This document shows positions 1 through 11,816 of a stretch of 64,000 nucleotides of DNA, piece after piece. The translations under genes were made by a program, and so were the position numbers. Positions within the stretch are counted from its first letter, which is position 1. Each line of letters starts with the position of its first letter. The stretch comes from Stropharia rugosoannulata. Taxonomy: Eukaryota > Basidiomycota > Agaricomycetes > Agaricales > Strophariaceae. Where the stretch lies: the NCBI GenBank assembly GCA_028532985.1, contig JANCIK010000003.1, positions 2,304,001 through 2,368,000 of the forward strand, in the 5' to 3' direction. A model generated the notes under the pieces. It ran no database searches. It was given only the letters and a program-made list of their open reading frames with translations, and was not told the origin of the DNA.

Positions 1-157
1 GGTGCGGATCTGCCAATGGAAAAATAAGGGACTGGATGTTTCCATAAAACAGGAAGATATCGTACTGCGTCTCCAACAGCAGGTCGATCAGAGCTTCGGA
101 TTTGAGGTTGGCTCTTACACCGTACTCCTAAGATTTCACCGGAAAGTCAAAGGATAA
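1..157 (+). CDS. 3' end of an unidentified CDS (left edge)
   Basis: One frame, starting at base 2, stays open for 51 codons and stops with TAA at 155-157. The residues are well mixed (including KQEDIVLRLQQQVDQSFGFE), look like an ordinary helix-plus-strand protein end, and contain no low complexity. No family is recognised. It may be the last exon of a gene whose body lies left of the window, or a gene fragment. Nothing downstream up to base 1907 continues it. Confidence 0.3.
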   Translation, partial: VRICQWKNKGLDVSIKQEDIVLRLQQQVDQSFGFEVGSYTVLLRFHRKVKG

Positions 158-1907
158 GTAAGACCTTATTGTCTTCCACAAATCAAGGTCTGGACGGCGT
201 TACCTTACATACTCGCTGTAGATCTGCTCTTTTCATCGCTTCAAGATCTTTCCGACTGGGAAAGGGCGCCATGACGGTAAGTTGCCAAGATTTAACGTGG
301 TTAGGAGCTGTTAAGAGCCCAATATCGCATATGCGCGGTTCGAGTCATAGCAGGTACAAACAACGCGTGTCACGTGAGTGCCTGCTGATCTGGTCAGGGT
401 TATGAAATCCTCTTTTGACTCCCTCTGTCAACCTTTATCGTGTTCGTTTTTCAATGTGAACAGAACAAGACGAAGACGTACAGGCTCTGTCCTTGTAATC
501 TGAAATCCGCATGTCCCCCCCCCCCCCGTCAAACTGGTCCTTGCGCTTTCACTTGACCTTCTTGCCACTCTTTGCTTATTGTGCTAAGGATGCTGAAAGA
601 AACCGAACGCCGGGTGCAATATTACACTGTGCTTTTGTTAGATATTCCCAAGCTTCTCTGTATGATCATCTTATGTTTGATCCCTGTCACTCTCCACTAT
701 TATGGATGTCTCTGTGCCAGTGGCATTGGATTACGGTTGTACGCTCATGATATCAGCGTGGCCCGTGGGGCACAATGCCACATTTAGACAAATTGTTCAA
801 CCCTCGTTTTGGCGTTGCTCTATCAGGAGACGGAGAATAAACAGGCAAGTTTACGCTTACGGTACCGTCGCGCAGCATGATTTTACTGGCGGAATGACCT
901 CTCAATATGTGTTGACTCAACATGCGCCAATCTCTATTCGACCTTCGCACTCTGAGCGAGCTTGCATATCCCCACCGTATTTGATCAAGTCCGGCAATGA
1001 ATTGAAAGGTTCTCTCTTGACTTTCGAGGTTTGCTTGTATAATACTTGGAGAAAAAGAAGCTGACATGTTGTACGCTGTTCTCCTTTGTGTAAAAGTACA
1101 AAAGTACAAATGGGCTTTACAGCCTCGCTAATACTCTGAGTCCTACTCAGTGCTTCTAGTCTATTTTTTGAATCTCCTACAAAGACATGTACAGGACCGC
1201 GTACTGTGAGTACTAACTATTGTATACTTAATTCCTTCCAGGCCATCACAAGCGGTCACCGGTCACCTCCCAATTCCACAGAATCTCGTGCAATATATGT
1301 ACTGACCAATTAATTTCGCGTCTCAGACGTTTTGCCGGATTTGGGGCTCACCTAGCAAGGTAATCCTTATACGGGGATATGATTGTTCCGTTAAAGCAGA
1401 AGTCATCAGTCGTGTATGTTTACTTACTATGTACATATAATCTGGGTACGGCCTGGTACGGCTACAGGCAGCTAGTGAACAGCTAGAGGCAACTAGCACA
1501 CGAAATACAAATACGCTGCCGAAATGAGCCAGGGCCGAACGCCAGGCAAAAGAAGTGAATTAAACGAGCTCGCATGATGAGCATCGTGCGCTTGTTGAAT
1601 AATAATACTATGTTATCTATGTAGAAGCATGCACTATTTCCCGAACAGAAAACGCTATGTAGAATATGACCTACCATGAGGCTTCAGCTTGAGAGGTAAG
1701 GCAAGTGAGGGAATTTATGGATCGAAGTTCCGTGAGTTCTACCAGCAGTGACTAGCCCGGCCCGTCGACTAGGTACATCGGGAGTGTGCAAATGGTCCAC
1801 CTGTCCAACTTCCGATTTTAATTTTAAATAAATGACTAGCATCCAAACCCCTGGAAGCACAGTTCTATCCTTACCCCTCCACTCATCATCCACTCACCGA
1901 CCACTTC
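158..1907. other. Long gene-poor stretch upstream of the lactate dehydrogenase gene
   Basis: No convincing CDS was found in these 1.75 kb. The open frames are short, overlap on both strands and match no family. It holds a run of 13 C (515-527), a tandem 7-mer (GGTCACC twice, 1254-1267) and a short direct repeat around 1445-1460 (GGTACGGC twice). The last few hundred bases presumably carry the promoter of the gene starting at 1908. Confidence 0.5.
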
Positions 1908-4188
1908 ATGTACCCTTTGTCTCTTCAGCAAGTTGCCCAGCATAACTCTTCAAAGTAAGTACATACGTCATTCAGAAGTCGTTCACAGAATTCAGTCGCC
2001 CCTGAGATCCGCTTTCATTATGTAACTGAATTGAATTGTTTACTAACCTATCTCTCAACTATCTCTCACAGATCTTGCTGGGTCATTATAAAAAATAAAG
2101 TCTACGATGTCACAGATTTTCTGCCAGTGGGTACAACTAGTTTTCGTGAACGCAGGCTGCTAACAGATACGATGCTCCATGTAGGAGCATCCAGGTGGTG
2201 CAGCCATAATCCTCAAATACGCCGGGCGTGATGCCACGGCGGTATACGAGCCAATTCATCCGCCAGATGCTTTGGATAAAAACCTTGCACCTTCTAAACA
2301 TCTCGGCAGCTTGGATCAGTCATCTGTAGACACTCTTAGTGTGGAAAGGGCCCATTACAAGAAAACCCAGGACGAGTTGAGAGTTGAGAACGCACGAAAG
2401 AGGATGCCACCACTAAACCGCATCTTGAGCTTAAAAGACATGGAGGTAACGTTTTGCTCCATCAATAAGTCCGCTCGCTACTGACATTACGTAGGACGTT
2501 GCAAAGCAAGTTTTGTCATATAAAGCCCTCGCCTACTACTCTTCAGCCTCGGACGATGAGACCAGTACGTCTTTCAGAATGAATCAGCTGTTGCCAGCAG
2601 GGATTGACGTATTTTGGTGCCTTTAGCGAATCACGAAAATGCCAACGCATTCTCTCGTTTCTTTTTTCGTGCAAGGGTGATGCGCCCTGTGGCTAAATGT
2701 GATCCTTCTACTACCATCCTTGGCTATAAATCATCGATTCCTGTCTTTGTCTGCGGCGCGGCTCTTGCAAAATTAGGACACCCCGATGGTAAGTATTTGA
2801 ATAATATTAATCAATCTTTGCTGATCCAATGTACAGGGGAGGCTAACATAACAAGAGGAGCCTTTAAAGAGGGCATAATTCAAATGGTCTCCTCTAATGC
2901 ATCGCTGTCCCCAGAGGAAATCGTGGAAGTGGCGAATCAGTCCCAGGCTCTTTTCTTCCAGTTATACAAACATCGTGATGACGACACAGCTGAGAAACGT
3001 GTTCGCAACATCGAGAAGTTAGGTTACAGGGCTATATTTTTAACAGTCGATGCCGTTGTTGCAGGGAACCGCGAAAAAGACATACGAAGCCCTTGGGTTC
3101 TGGACGAGCAAGACAACGGGCCGGTATACTATCAGCCCGACAGTGTTGATGACCCACAAGACGGTACGAATATTTTTGGAACGGCGGGAGTATTAGTCGC
3201 CAACGACGATCGAGACATGACTTGGGAAAAGGCAAGTACAATGCTGTAGACCTGAGTCCGTATAATAATAATCAGTTGGCTATCTTTAGACAATACCGTG
3301 GTTGAGACGGATTTCAAAACTCCCCATTGTCTTAAAAGGTTAAGTCTTATCTCCGGTTGACGAGTCTATTATTGATATATTTTAACTCGTAAACAGGAAT
3401 TCAATGTGTTGAGGCACGTCAATTTTTTTTGTATGGAATATATGTAACTAACAATAACGCAAGGATGCTGTGCTCGCGGCTGAAGCGGGTGTGGATGGTA
3501 TACTCATATCTAATCATGGAGGTAAATATTTACTGTGGCTATTAGGATAACATACTCACTTTATGACAGGACGTCAGCTTGAGTAGTACGTATATTATCG
3601 TATAGCATCACGACTGCGCTTAAGCGTAACTCCCTAGTTCTCTGCCACCAATGGAAGTACTATATCAGCTCCAAAGAGAACGTCCCGATATTTTTGAAAA
3701 AATTGAAGGTGAGTACAATTAATTCAACTATGTAACCGTCTTTAATTTTTTGCAGTGTATATTGATGGTATGGCAGACGCCATTTACGAGTCAAAGATAT
3801 ACTAATACCATTTACTCTAGGCGGAGTCCGACGCGGTACAGGTAAGTTATGAACACAACTTATGGGAAAGTGCAACATGACCTAATATTCAAAATATTTA
3901 GACGTTGTAAAAGCCCTTTGCTTAGGTGCAAAGGCCGTAGGACTTGGCCGCCCGTTCCTATATGCGCAAAGCGTAAGGAAGGAGTCTCCCCATTTCCATT
4001 GTTGTATGCTCAGGACCCTTACAGGCTTATGGCGTTGACGGAGTCTGCAAACTTATTCAAATTCTCAAGCGCGAAATATTTACAGCAATGAGACTTGTAG
4101 GAGCCTCCAACGTTAATGAGCTTCGACCAGAAATGGTGATTATTTATAATCAAGTAAGCTGAAGTATAACTTACAGGCCCAAATATAG
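1908..4188 (+). CDS. CYB2: Flavocytochrome b2-like FMN-dependent L-lactate dehydrogenase
   Basis: Oxidises an alpha-hydroxy acid, probably L-lactate, with FMN and passes electrons to a fused cytochrome b5 domain. The start at 1908 gives [16 protein letters not shown], joined by splicing to [23 protein letters not shown] then begins the heme site (second His in EPIHPPD). The FMN barrel follows: [27 protein letters not shown], the catalytic SNHGGRQLEY, and [10 protein letters not shown]. Coding exons: 1908-1954, 2072-2126, 2185-2445, 2495-2564, 2627-2788, 2837-3231, 3290-3338, 3397-3413, 3464-3521, 3570-3585, 3638-3708, 3756-3767, 3821-3841, 3902-3972, 4025-4135, then about 4177-4188. The protein is about 480 residues. 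The exon set stays in frame, so the gene looks intact. Two introns use GC donors (3232, 3414). There is no presequence before the heme domain, so it is probably not sent to mitochondria like yeast Cyb2. The 3' end is uncertain: reading through the last 41-nt intron stops at 4162. Confidence 0.88.
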
Positions 4189-5165
4189 ATCCATAGAGTG
4201 GACTGGCAAGTAGCACTGCCACATGCCGCTAAGCTGTGATATCCCCAAGATATCCCCACTCGTCAGTTTCGATCTAAGCTGGTTTAGCTATCACAACTCT
4301 ACTGAATTTTCACTACCCCTCCCGCTCGAGGAGCTTTTTTCTTCCATCAAGAATTGTGAAGTTTCTAACGACGATATACGATCGCACTCCAGTGGATCGC
4401 AATGAACCAAGAACTCTAACAAGAACTGTGGCCTGTTGTAAGTGGTTGTAGACTGTAGTTAACAGTCGATTATCGAGCTTTTTATGTAAAAGAGTGTACA
4501 TATAATATAGATCTCATCCTAACCGTACAAACATGTTTGCCTGTATATAGTGTTTTTGTCTCCTAATAGCTTCCTATTGGCAAGTCGGAAAGATATAATT
4601 ACACAAGTTCCGCCTCGCTACGCTGCGGCTTAGGGCGTACACAGTAAACAAAGTAGTATGTAAGTAATGTTGTAAAGCATTTGTAAATAGTATAACATGA
4701 AGCGTCGCGCTGGCGCGCGCGGTGCTTATAGACTCATAAAGTGCCAGCCGCCGATTGGCCGCTGATGCAAACGTTTGGCAAAAGTACGATAGTAGTGCTA
4801 CACACATAGCGTACTATACGTAATTGGTTTGGTTGGCGGTATCAGACCATTGCATTGCATTTTACCTCCTTTTGTCACTCCATAACCAGCTCAAACCCAG
4901 GTCTGCATGCCGCGACTCCGTCAGCCAAACATCTACATACAAAAGCGTGTCATAATTATAAAGATATGGGGTATCATTCACGTGAACGAAGTTGAAGTTC
5001 ATCATTTCCCAAAATAGGTACTTCAAGTGTTCAACTTCAACTACTTGAGTCCTACGCTCTGTTGCTTGAGAGCATTGTAAAACGTCACCGTTGTGGATAC
5101 ATCGCCGAGCCTCAATTAAATATTTTATTTTCCAAGCTTCCTCGGCTTCCTACCTCTGGTTCTCT
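4189..5165. other. Intergenic region with an inverted repeat upstream of the LIM gene
   Basis: No gene is supported. It contains a 10-bp palindrome with an E-box core, TTCACGTGAA, at 4977-4986. Just after it, GAAGTTGAAGTT (about 4988-4999) is answered by an inverted copy, TTCAACTTCAAC, at about 5030-5041. These lie 120-190 bp before the LIM gene start, a plausible promoter position. Confidence 0.5.
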
Positions 5166-7729
5166 ATGGGATTCTGTCGTCATTGCGGGAATATAGTTGC
5201 AGGCGCCCGTTGCAGTACTTGTGGTGGTGCCGCTGTTGGTGCGTTGACTGTAATTATATTATGTGTGCATAACTACTGAGCTAGTCAATGACATTAGCTC
5301 CTGCCGTTTCATTCAAGAAAACAAGTTCTCTTGGAAGTCAGGACAAGTGGTTAAAAACATATGCCTCAGCTGAAGTTGAAGGCTCTGCGGCAGGTCGCCG
5401 GAAGGTGGAGACTGGGTTAACTAATGACAACGCGGCCCCACAGTCCATGGCGTCTATATCTACGTCGAAAGCTGCTATGATTACGCCGGTTAGAAGATTT
5501 CCACTTCCCAAGACGAATGCAACAACTCCTGTATTTTCTCTACAAAGCGGGGTTTCGGATCATATTACTTCGGCAACATCTGTCTCCTCGCCACGGCCCC
5601 CGTCACCGCTGAAATTATCTACAACTCTATCCGACACAGAGAACGACATCTTGCCATCCTTCTCTCCGCACGAGCCTAGCTTATCGAAAGTTTATGGTTC
5701 CGTTCTACAACCCAAAGATACGCTGACTTTACACTCCTGTGCCATCTGCGCAACGACTTTCTCTCCTGATGCTACAATATACCCAAACCCTATACCCACT
5801 GAATCTAACAAACGATCTTTTCTCTGCAAGACATGCTTTACGGAGAATGGAGGCTCTAAAGGGAACTGTCCTGCATGTTCTAGGCCCGTACTAGCACTGA
5901 AGAGCGAGGGGGCATACATTCAATCGGGGGGCAAGTTTTGGCACAAGCAATGCTATAACTGTGCGGGGTGCTTTAAGAATATTGGGGACGCACCAATGGT
6001 GGATCTTTTGGGCCGACCGTCTTGCGTAGATTGTTTTGACAACTGTCTTAAGCGGGATCATCCAACTACCCCGAAGAGAAACAGGACACGAAGTACCACC
6101 AATAGTCCCAACTTCAGTAATCCAGGTGGCTTAAATTCCGGCTATGGTCCGGGAAAGCCAAGCAGAGAGAACAGTCCAGCTTTAGAGGAGCTCGAACAAC
6201 GTCTCGGTCTTGCTAAATCTCGTGATACTAGCAGTCCCCGGGTTTCCGTTTCTCCAAAGAAGTTGATGGGAACGTCGCCACCTAGGTCTCCGCTACGAAA
6301 TCGTCCAACGGCTCAAACGTCAGGCTATACTCGCGACGCCGATCTGCATGATTTCTCCAAGACTTCTGAAATGGATATGGCAAGCTTGACCTCGTCCTCG
6401 ACTACATACCAGACTTTAACCCTTGAGGATCTCTCCTTATCAAGTATGTCATCATCAAGTCCCTTGAGTCTTTCCGCCTCCAACAATTCCAACACCTCTC
6501 TATCTCTCGTTAGGTTGACTTCGAGGTCTGATATACACGATCCTTCGACCTTTGTGAATGATATCATAAGCCAAGGAAAAGGCTCCGTCGGCCCTTCATC
6601 CCAGTGTAATCTGTGCGGACAACCCATCGTGAATACCAGAGACAGTGGACAATTTGTAACTATACCTGGCGCCGACGAAAATGCCGTTCCTCAAATGTTC
6701 CATTCTGAGTGCTTCAGATGCGCAGTTTGTAGTAAATCTTTAAGCGAATCCAGGAGGGGATCAGCTTCTTTTATAACCACGCATCGCGGTCCTTGTCACA
6801 CTCAGGTAGTGTCATTAAGAATCTCAATTTTGAGGTTCAAAATAATTAATATGTTAATTTCAATTTTCAGTGCACGTCGTCTGAGCAGATAGTCATTCAG
6901 AAGCAAAAACCATCCAGCGGTATTCCAGACTGGGTCCCTACTATACCCCAGGATTTACCATCCTGGTCTTCAAAGAAATTGAACATAGCAATATCTCCTC
7001 ACGAAAACTCTGAGGCCACGACATCTCCTGTCACACCGTTCAAGCTGGCTTCCCCTCGATTTGGTGGTCAGTCTTCCTGTCCTGGATGTCATAAAGCAGT
7101 GTCTTCGATGGAACGCGGTGTCGTTCCTGGCCCTCAAGGCTCACGGTGGCATTCATCCTGTCTTGTATGTGGTGGCAAGAAGGAAATAACCAGGTCTGTC
7201 TTACTGGGCCGAGTTAGAGATGATACTAAGAAAGTGGGACCTGGCTGCGGGAAGAAATTGGACAGCGCTGCGAAGATTGACGGCGAGGGAGGCATTTGGT
7301 GTAGAGAATGCTTGGTGAGTTTCTAAACTTTATCTAGGCAATGACATTCCTCAAGCTACTTGCAATTAGCTGTTTGCCGGAGTAGGTGGGTCTCCGCAGG
7401 GTTCACCCACCAAGACATCCTCAATTTGCATCCCCGGGAAGATAGTAACGCCTCAGTTTACAGGTTCAACGACGCTCGCTAGGCAATTCACAGGCATTGG
7501 GGCACATGATCCGGTGCTGAGACAACTTACGGGCGGCGGCTTAAGTCCAACTCGAAGCATTAGTCCAACCAAGCAGCTTGGTCTGATGGGTGGAGGTCGA
7601 CCGCGTCCAAAGAGTGTTATAGGGAGCATAAGACATACCAAGGCTCAAAGTATCGACGAAGGACGAGGGATGTTTTTGGTGCGCCAGATGACTGGGACAG
7701 CCTTTTCCGGTGGATGGGGCGAAAGATGA
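5166..7729 (+). CDS. LIM-domain protein with N-terminal zinc ribbon
   Basis: Exons 5166-5238, 5298-6805, 6871-7314 and 7370-7729 give about 794 residues. The N-terminus is a small zinc ribbon, CRHCG...CSTCGG. A Ser/Thr/Pro-rich linker follows. The first LIM-type cluster has CAICATTF, CKTCF, CPACSRPV, WHKQCYNCAGC and CVDC, a complete double finger. The second, near the centre, has CNLCGQPI...FHSECFRCAVC and is completed across the second intron. The third has CPGCHKAV...WHSSCLVCGG...CGKKLD...WCREC. The tail is basic and Gly/Ser-rich with PTRSISP-type motifs. LIM domains bind proteins, not DNA, and fungal LIM proteins without a RhoGAP domain (the Pxl1/paxillin-like group) act at cell-growth sites. 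No GAP domain is visible here. The second exon joins at the inner AG (5297), which restores the frame into APAVSFKK. The precise family is uncertain. Confidence 0.82.
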
Positions 7730-8231
7730 AAGATGGAATAGAAGGGCTGGGCGGCGGGAAGAAAGTATGGTTACTGTTTCTACGTTTTTGGACATTTCGT
7801 GTACAAGCCGTCCCATTTGTATTATTCTGCGGGGAATTCTCGGCAATGGCCGCGCGCTGCTGGTCTGCGCAAGTCGAATCTCACCCCTAACTTGCTCGTA
7901 ACTAACGCGTAACCAATATCGTTGCCATCATTTGAACCTCACCAAAATGAAAAATACCATGTCTGATAACCGGCCGAGCCTCTTTACCCCCCGCCTCTTT
8001 GTCCAACTGGTTGGCAGCTCACTGACGGTCCATTTTTTCTAACTGTGATGCTGCGAGGCCTTTAACATTCGTTACCACTTTCTACCTTCTTTCGATTTTC
8101 GTTCTTCCTTTGGTTGGGGCCTTCCACTCCTCGTCGCTACCACAGGGTGGTATTATCTCTATAGGCTGTATACCTGCCTCAAGTCCTGGCGACATTTTCT
8201 TGAAATTGAATCAAATAGCTGGTCTAGAATC
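7730..8231. other. Intergenic, promoter of the seven-helix protein gene
   Basis: About 500 bp between two genes on the same strand. A pyrimidine-rich stretch near 8060-8130, common in fungal core promoters, precedes the start at 8232. No ORF or RNA gene is supported. Confidence 0.4.
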
Positions 8232-10683
8232 ATGTCTAGTTCATCTTCGATGGTTCTTCTTCCTACTGCCATTCCAATGAGTGCGGAAGATGCAGTGAGC
8301 CTATTTCTTGGACTTAGCTAAAGAATTCAAACCAAATCCTCGTAGATTAAATCAATCATGGGCGACATTCCTCTGTTCTGTGAGGGTGTCATGGGCATTG
8401 GAGTATTCACCTTTCTCTTCATGACGAAACAAGTTAAAATGTATGTATGTAAGATGTACGCTTTCCTCCAAGGCTGACTATGCAAATATCTTCACAGTCC
8501 GGTACTATTTCTTTACGGATCCTGCCTTTTTTCGTTCGTTGCTGCCATTTTAGACCTCGGGCAAGTGTTAATTCGACGACAGTCAAGTAACGCATCTCTG
8601 ATATCGATAGACGGGGTCATTAATGCCCGAGAAGTGTTTCTAACCCTCTCTCTTTTTTCAATTGACCTCTTCTTTTGGTACCTGGTCGCTCTTTGTCCGA
8701 GGGACGAATGTGCGGCGACAACCCACCATTTATCAACAGGAAAATCAAGTCCTAGTACGCACAGTGCAAGCTGGAATCGTTGGGGATTTGTGGGCACACT
8801 CTTGAAGTACGGTTCCTTGGCCGCGGTGATCTCAGTACCTCTCTTGTCCTCAATCTGGCGCTTAATGCCCAGCCAACACTCGTATTCTGGCACATATGTC
8901 TCCCAGTCCATCATCCAGACCTCAATCATGGCCGTTTTCCTTCTCAAAATTTTATTGAATGTGTCAATATCCCCAATGAACCCTTGGTGGCACGCTTTGT
9001 TCAGCAATGCCGTCCCTCTCGTTTCCTTGATAGTGGGTGTAACACTTGGAGTAGGCAACCTTGTATCATGTAAGTTCTTTTTCTTGAAATGTTTACAATT
9101 TATTGATACACGTGTATAGTTGCATTCACTGAAATGATACTTGGCAGATTTCTTCTCGCTGTCGAAGTTTATCTTCTCATCGTTTACAGTCTTTTCAATG
9201 CGTTTCACGAGCAGAAAAACCGTTATGCAATGGACAGCACACTGCCGTCAACCGCTACGCAGCTTGAGAAGACGCTCTACATCACTCCTGATGCCATGTA
9301 TCGCCTAAACAAACCCACAGCAAGAGAAGCAAAAGAAGAGGCGCCGTTATCATGGGTCATGCTGCCACGCAGCAACGTACGTCTGCAAAATATTTACAGA
9401 TGGGATCACAGACTTAACGCTACATCCCCACCACAGGCTTCCCCTGAAATGTCCCGAAAACCAGATGGAAATGAATCGACATCTTTTTTTGAATCGGGAT
9501 CAACGCCCCCACAACAAGCTCAAGAATTCGACAATACTTTTTTCAACAGGGTTTCAGAAACGAATCAGCGGTCAGGGTCTGGGGTGTCTTTATCATACTA
9601 TGCAATGCAGCCCAACATTTCTGTGGCCAACGAGGAAACTGCCAACACTACCACTCCCACGCAGACGAAATATTCTTCTTCGGCATCCGATAAAGATATT
9701 GGCAGCAAGATTTTAACCGATAGTCTTCGACCTATTTCGACGCAGGCAGCTTCCATTGGCAGTGATCAAAGGAGTATTTCATCGCTAGATGAGATAATAC
9801 GGCAGCAGAATGAGCTCGACCAAACCATAATGGCGCTTAAGCTAGCCTCCACGCCTATGCAACAGAGTGTTCCTGATACGTCGAAGAAATTAACCATCCA
9901 GTCTAGAAGTATAGGTTCTAGAACAGAATCCTTGTCCAACCGGAGTGATTTCTCTTTGTCGGTGTTCCCGGACCCTCCAATCATCCCAAGTCACGAGGTG
10001 GCTACCAAGTATGCTCCAGAATCGGAGCCTGCTAAGACAGTCCGTAAACAACGCCGCAGTCGAACAAGGAATTTCAGCGTCGACAACATCGGAGAAAATG
10101 CGGACAGTTCACTCACTCACATACCTGTACAGGAGGAACCTACGAGCGACTCAGCACCCGTGTACGATGTTACATCGTTTATCGGAGGTGCATACATTGC
10201 TGCTTCAGCTGTTGTCATTTCTAATACTTGTTTTTAGACTTGAGCAATGCGACGCCTGAGGAAATACTAGATGTTGAGTCAAACTGGAGTCCAATTATAT
10301 CTCCTGTCCAGTTGGAGCCTCAGAACGGGTTGCGGCCTATGATATTGACTTCCGCCGTGTCTACGCAGGCTTCAACAAGCGGAGGCATTGCTACTCCATC
10401 ACAGCAGTACGATGGCCTGCCTCGTTTAAGATCTAGCGCAGGATCACCGCCTCCCTTGCGACCGTTGTTGTTAGGCACTCCAGCAGTCAATTCTGGCTCC
10501 ATCAGACCCTTTTCTACAAAGGTTTCTTTGGCACAACGAAGGCAACGTGGAGGCACGATCAGCTCAGATACGCGGAGGCCAGTGATTAGTGCTCCTCGTA
10601 TGAATAGAGATACGCACGAGGGCATCGTAGCTGTTTTCGAGCGGCCAAGACCTCCTCCTTTGGTACTGTCCTTAGGCGTATAG
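8232..10683 (+). CDS. Orphan seven-helix membrane protein with long Ser/Thr-rich tail
   Basis: Exons 8232-8294, 8346-8440, 8498-9069, 9120-10187 and 10238-10683 give about 747 residues. The first half contains seven hydrophobic segments: GVMGIGVFTFLFM, VLFLYGSCLFSFVAAIL, FLTLSLFSIDLFFWYLVAL, LAAVISVPLLSSI, IIQTSIMAVFLLKILL, LFSNAVPLVSLIVGVTLGV and FLLAVEVYLLIVYSLF. The remaining 450 or so residues are hydrophilic, rich in Ser, Thr, Pro and Gln, and probably cytoplasmic. The layout resembles a G-protein-coupled receptor, but I see no motif of a known fungal receptor class (Ste2, Ste3, cAMP, Git3), so this is topology only. A 60-nt GTACGT...CAG stretch at 9378-9437 keeps the frame and may be another intron. 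The function is unknown. Confidence 0.7.
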
Positions 10684-10949
10684 TTTGGTCTGTATTTTTT
10701 TTGTATCCAGTGGATTTATTTCTGTTTTTTGCATGTACATTATGTGGAGTATTTCGTTTGGGATTGAATATTGAATCTTGATAGCTGATAGCTTTCGCTC
10801 GGCTTTCGCAGGTGTATTACTATTATTACGTAAGTAAGTGTGCAATGAAATCGTTCGCCTGACGTCATAGCCAGGCGTGTGTGGCCCATGACTCTCATCT
10901 TTGTTTTTGGCACGTTTACTTACTGCTACTTTACTCGCTCTCATCCACC

Positions 10950-11816
10950 ATGTCACAGTTTCCCGATTATTACAAACTCTTAAATGTTCCAAGGTCTGCT
11001 ACACAAGATGAAGTCAGGCAAGCCTATCGGAAGGAATCTTTGAAGCGAGTTATTATATGTTCGCTATCACGTTCTGCTATCTTGAACTGACGGTACAATA
11101 ATTTGCAGAACCCATCCGGATCGTCTTGTAAATGCCACCCCTGAAGAAATTAAGAAAGCTACGGAGCGCTTCCAAGTATGTATGTCAGTTGCGTGTGTTA
11201 GTGTACTGGCCGCTGACGTTTGGGAGCGTTTTGCTTAGGCCGTAGCAGACGCATACTACGTTCTTTCCGATGCGAAACGGCGACAAGAATACGATAACCT
11301 GTACAAGACTCGAACAGACAGGTCTAGCGAACCTAGATCTTCTTCAAATTTCTTTTCTCAAGCTTCTGGCTTGTTCGGATTCGGAGGTCCTAGCGCAGGT
11401 GGCGCACAGCAACCAAACGCTGAGGGTATCTTCACGGATGCCTTTGAAGAGGTCCATTTTTATACTTTCCCTGAAACTCTGCATATATTGATGCCGCTGT
11501 GATCAGCTTCTTAGGCCCGAGGTCGAGCGGCGGGTACCCTGGTGGAGCTGGTTCGGCGCTGTATCTGGCGGTGGCATTGGGCTTATAGTGGCTAACATCC
11601 CTGGACTTCTCCTTGGTGCCGTTGCCGGCAATCGCTTGGGGGCTATCCGCGACGCCAAGGGCAAATCAGTCGCTGCAGTATTCAACGAAATGGGAGGCCA
11701 GCAGAAGGCTGAGGTACGGCAGGCTTTACTACGGCGACAATTCATGATTTCTGACGAATAATTAATTCCAGATTCTTCGAGCGCTTGCTATGAAAGTGCT
11801 TGGCTCTGCCATGTAG
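10950..11816 (+). CDS. J-domain (DnaJ/Hsp40) protein
   Basis: Exons 10950-11044, 11109-11175, 11239-11451, 11507-11713 and 11772-11816 give 208 residues. The J-domain is N-terminal: DYYKLLNVPRSATQDEVRQA, then the HPD tripeptide in THPDRL, then AVADAYYVLSD and RRQEYD. HPD activates the ATPase of an Hsp70 partner. Behind it is a Gly/Phe/Ser linker and then a Gly-rich hydrophobic stretch (GAVSGGGIGLIVANIPG and GAVAGNRLG) that may insert in a membrane or form a glycine zipper. The first intron begins with GC (11045), the only choice that joins ESLK to THPDR in frame. The zinc finger and C-terminal substrate domain of class A/B DnaJ proteins are absent, so it is class C-like. The compartment is unknown. 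Confidence 0.85.

Noticed and set aside
320..360. Possible tRNA T-arm (GGTTCGAGTC)
   Set aside because: No pairing 5-bp stem around the loop and no matching acceptor, anticodon or D arm.
515..527. C13 run as a transposon edge
   Set aside because: No terminal repeats or target duplication on either side. It is a plain homopolymer.
702..1109. Overlapping open frames of about 120 codons on both strands
   Set aside because: They are antisense to each other, resemble no protein family and lack splice or start context.
1908..4188. Lactate dehydrogenase as a pseudogene
   Set aside because: The reading frame looks broken by stops, but each break lies in a short intron with proper splice signals and phase, so the gene reads as intact.
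8513..9208. 231-codon minus-strand frame
   Set aside because: Lies opposite the membrane-helix exon on the plus strand. Its composition is that of a reverse complement of hydrophobic codons.
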